This document shows positions 63,330-64,000 of a DNA stretch of 64,000 nt, one piece after another. The notes beneath the pieces were generated by a model. That model did no database searches. It saw nothing but the letters and a program-made list of their open reading frames with translations, and was not told where the DNA came from. Made by a program: the position numbers and the translations under genes. Where the stretch lies: positions 62,001 through 126,000 of the forward strand of contig NZ_SLVV01000004.1 in assembly GCF_004340465.1 (NCBI RefSeq). Reading direction: 5' to 3'. Position 1 is the first letter of the stretch; every line of letters starts with the position of its first letter. Source of the DNA: Mesobacillus foraminis. GTDB lineage: Bacteria; Bacillota; Bacilli; Bacillales; Cytobacillaceae.

Positions 63330-63767
63330 ATGAACAAAAAGATCTTCATTAAAGAACTGTCGAATAAGGAGGAGTGGCTGGAGGCCTTACCGGTTATGAA
63401 ACAATTGCGCACTCATCTTGATGAGGCTGCATATCTTCAATTAATAGAGGAAGCTGCTGAAAAAGAGGGCTATAAAATGGCTGCTTTATTTGAAGGTTCT
63501 AAAATCGCTGCGGTGATCGGCTTTATGCCCATGATCACCTTATATAATGGGAGATTCATCTGGGTCTGTGACCTGGTTACACATGAAGAAAGACGTTCAA
63601 AGGGATATGGGAAAGCATTGCTTCAGTTTGCAGAAAACTGGGCGCAGGAACACGATTACAAACTGGTTTCCCTTTCATCGGGATTACAGCGGGAGGAAGC
63701 ACATCGTTTTTATCAGGAGAAAATGGAATATGATAAGGTAAGCTATGTCTTTTTAAAAAAATTATGA
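63330..63767 (+). CDS. GNAT family N-acetyltransferase
   Basis: A 145-residue acetyltransferase. The acetyl-CoA loop is VTHEERRSKGYGKALLQFAENWA, with the following strand YKLVSLSSGLQREEAHRFYQ completing motif A/B. The acceptor is unknown. It is divergent from the MocR-type gene, which probably controls it. aggaaaggggc lies before the ATG, and a hairpin follows the stop. Confidence 0.9.
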   Translation: MNKKIFIKELSNKEEWLEALPVMKQLRTHLDEAAYLQLIEEAAEKEGYKMAALFEGSKIAAVIGFMPMITLYNGRFIWVCDLVTHEERRSKGYGKALLQFAENWAQEHDYKLVSLSSGLQREEAHRFYQEKMEYDKVSYVFLKKL

Positions 63768-63781
63768 ACGTTATTCGCACG

Positions 63782-63809
63782 AAAGCCTCTCGCGCCTGCC
63801 GGAGGCTTT
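63782..63809. terminator. terminator-like hairpin between convergent genes
   Basis: The stem aaagcctc / gaggcttt with a 12-base loop. The + strand tail (gcttaactatttttt) is only loosely T-rich. Confidence 0.6.
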
Positions 63810-63815
63810 GCTTAA

Positions 63816-64000
63816 CTATTTTTTATGGCGGACAGCTTTCGGAGGAGATTCGAGCCACTTATGCTTGATCATGATGTTCATACCGTCCTCCGCATACAGC
63901 TGAATCTCCATTAATAATCTATTGTATGCAGCGGCGATATCCCTTCTCATGCTGGCTCCTAAACCAAGTCCGTAAAAGCCGATACCCATGGCAGTTAAAC
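63816..64000 (-). CDS. DUF3231 family protein, C-terminal part (cut by window edge)
   Basis: The last 61 codons of a minus-strand gene that continues past base 64000. It reads LTAMGIGFYGLGLGASMRRD, then EIQLYAEDGMNIMIKHKWLE and PPKAVRHKK before the stop. This is the usual end of DUF3231 proteins, ferritin-like helical proteins of spore formers with unknown function. Confidence 0.75.
   Translation of the reverse strand, partial: LTAMGIGFYGLGLGASMRRDIAAAYNRLLMEIQLYAEDGMNIMIKHKWLESPPKAVRHKK

Noticed and set aside
1-64000. CRISPR arrays, insertion sequences, prophage, rRNA or tRNA genes
   Set aside because: No regularly spaced repeats, transposase or integrase frames, and no tRNA or rRNA sequence patterns were seen in the window.

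Overview
The window comes from the chromosome of an endospore-forming Bacillaceae species (low to moderate GC). Evidence is the set of minor spore proteins (SspN, Tlp), CotF-type coat proteins, strong AAGGAGG-type ribosome binding sites with some GTG/TTG starts, and a gene order (sspN, tlp, thioesterase, yneQ, yneR, plsY, yneT, parE, parC, alsT) that follows the Bacillus subtilis yne-par region. It also covers the replication terminus: a near-exact dif site lies at 23053-23080 and a replication terminator protein gene (rtp) at 48978-49346. Genes left of dif mostly run on the + strand and genes right of it mostly on the - strand, as expected where two forks meet.

Layout. 0-6.7 kb: FbpB-like protein, SspN, Tlp, a tandem AAA+ ATPase, thioesterase, YneQ, YneR (HesB-like), CapA-like protein and a second HesB-like gene with an in-frame TGA. 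6.7-24.8 kb: orphan histidine kinase, PlsY, phospholipase D-like protein, YneT, HelD, subtilisin-like protease, ParE/ParC, AlsT, a VCBS-type secreted protein, a staygreen homologue, a decayed subtilase, dif, a haloperoxidase-type protein and CsbD. 25-45.8 kb: proI-proB-proA, endonuclease IV, MATE transporter, DUF2243/CtaG pair, several very small proteins, a second HelD, a rhodanese-like protein, CotF-type proteins, an SF1 helicase with a small partner, SDR, BrnQ and IlvD. 46-56 kb: HtpG behind a CIRCE operator, SDR, Rtp, flavin reductase, FabF behind a FapR box, a two-haem cytochrome c and an AhpC-type peroxiredoxin with an in-frame TGA. 56-64 kb: pectin-degradation genes (GDSL acetylesterase, pectinesterase, a gene remnant), a DoxX plus redoxin-lipoprotein operon, M56 protease and BlaI-type repressor, a MocR regulator diverging from a GNAT gene, and a DUF3231 gene cut by the right edge.

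The most notable finding is three separate genes read through an in-frame TGA exactly where the family has its catalytic or conserved cysteine: HesB-like (TGA at 6464-6466), peroxiredoxin (minus strand, 56057-56055) and a redoxin lipoprotein with a Sec-x-x-Cys motif (minus strand, 59753-59751). Each TGA is followed, 12-14 bases later, by a small hairpin whose loop lies about 18-25 bases after the TGA, the geometry of bacterial SECIS elements. They are best read as selenoproteins. No selA, selB, selD or tRNA-Sec gene lies in the window, so this depends on the rest of the genome.

The third selenoprotein sits in a regulated module. A BlaI-type repressor and an M56 (BlaR1-type) membrane protease form one operon, DoxX and the Sec-redoxin form the next, and both are preceded by the same 17-bp palindrome (CACTAC, five bases, GTAGTG). 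This suggests that a BlaI/BlaR1-like pair senses an envelope or redox signal and controls a membrane selenoprotein system.
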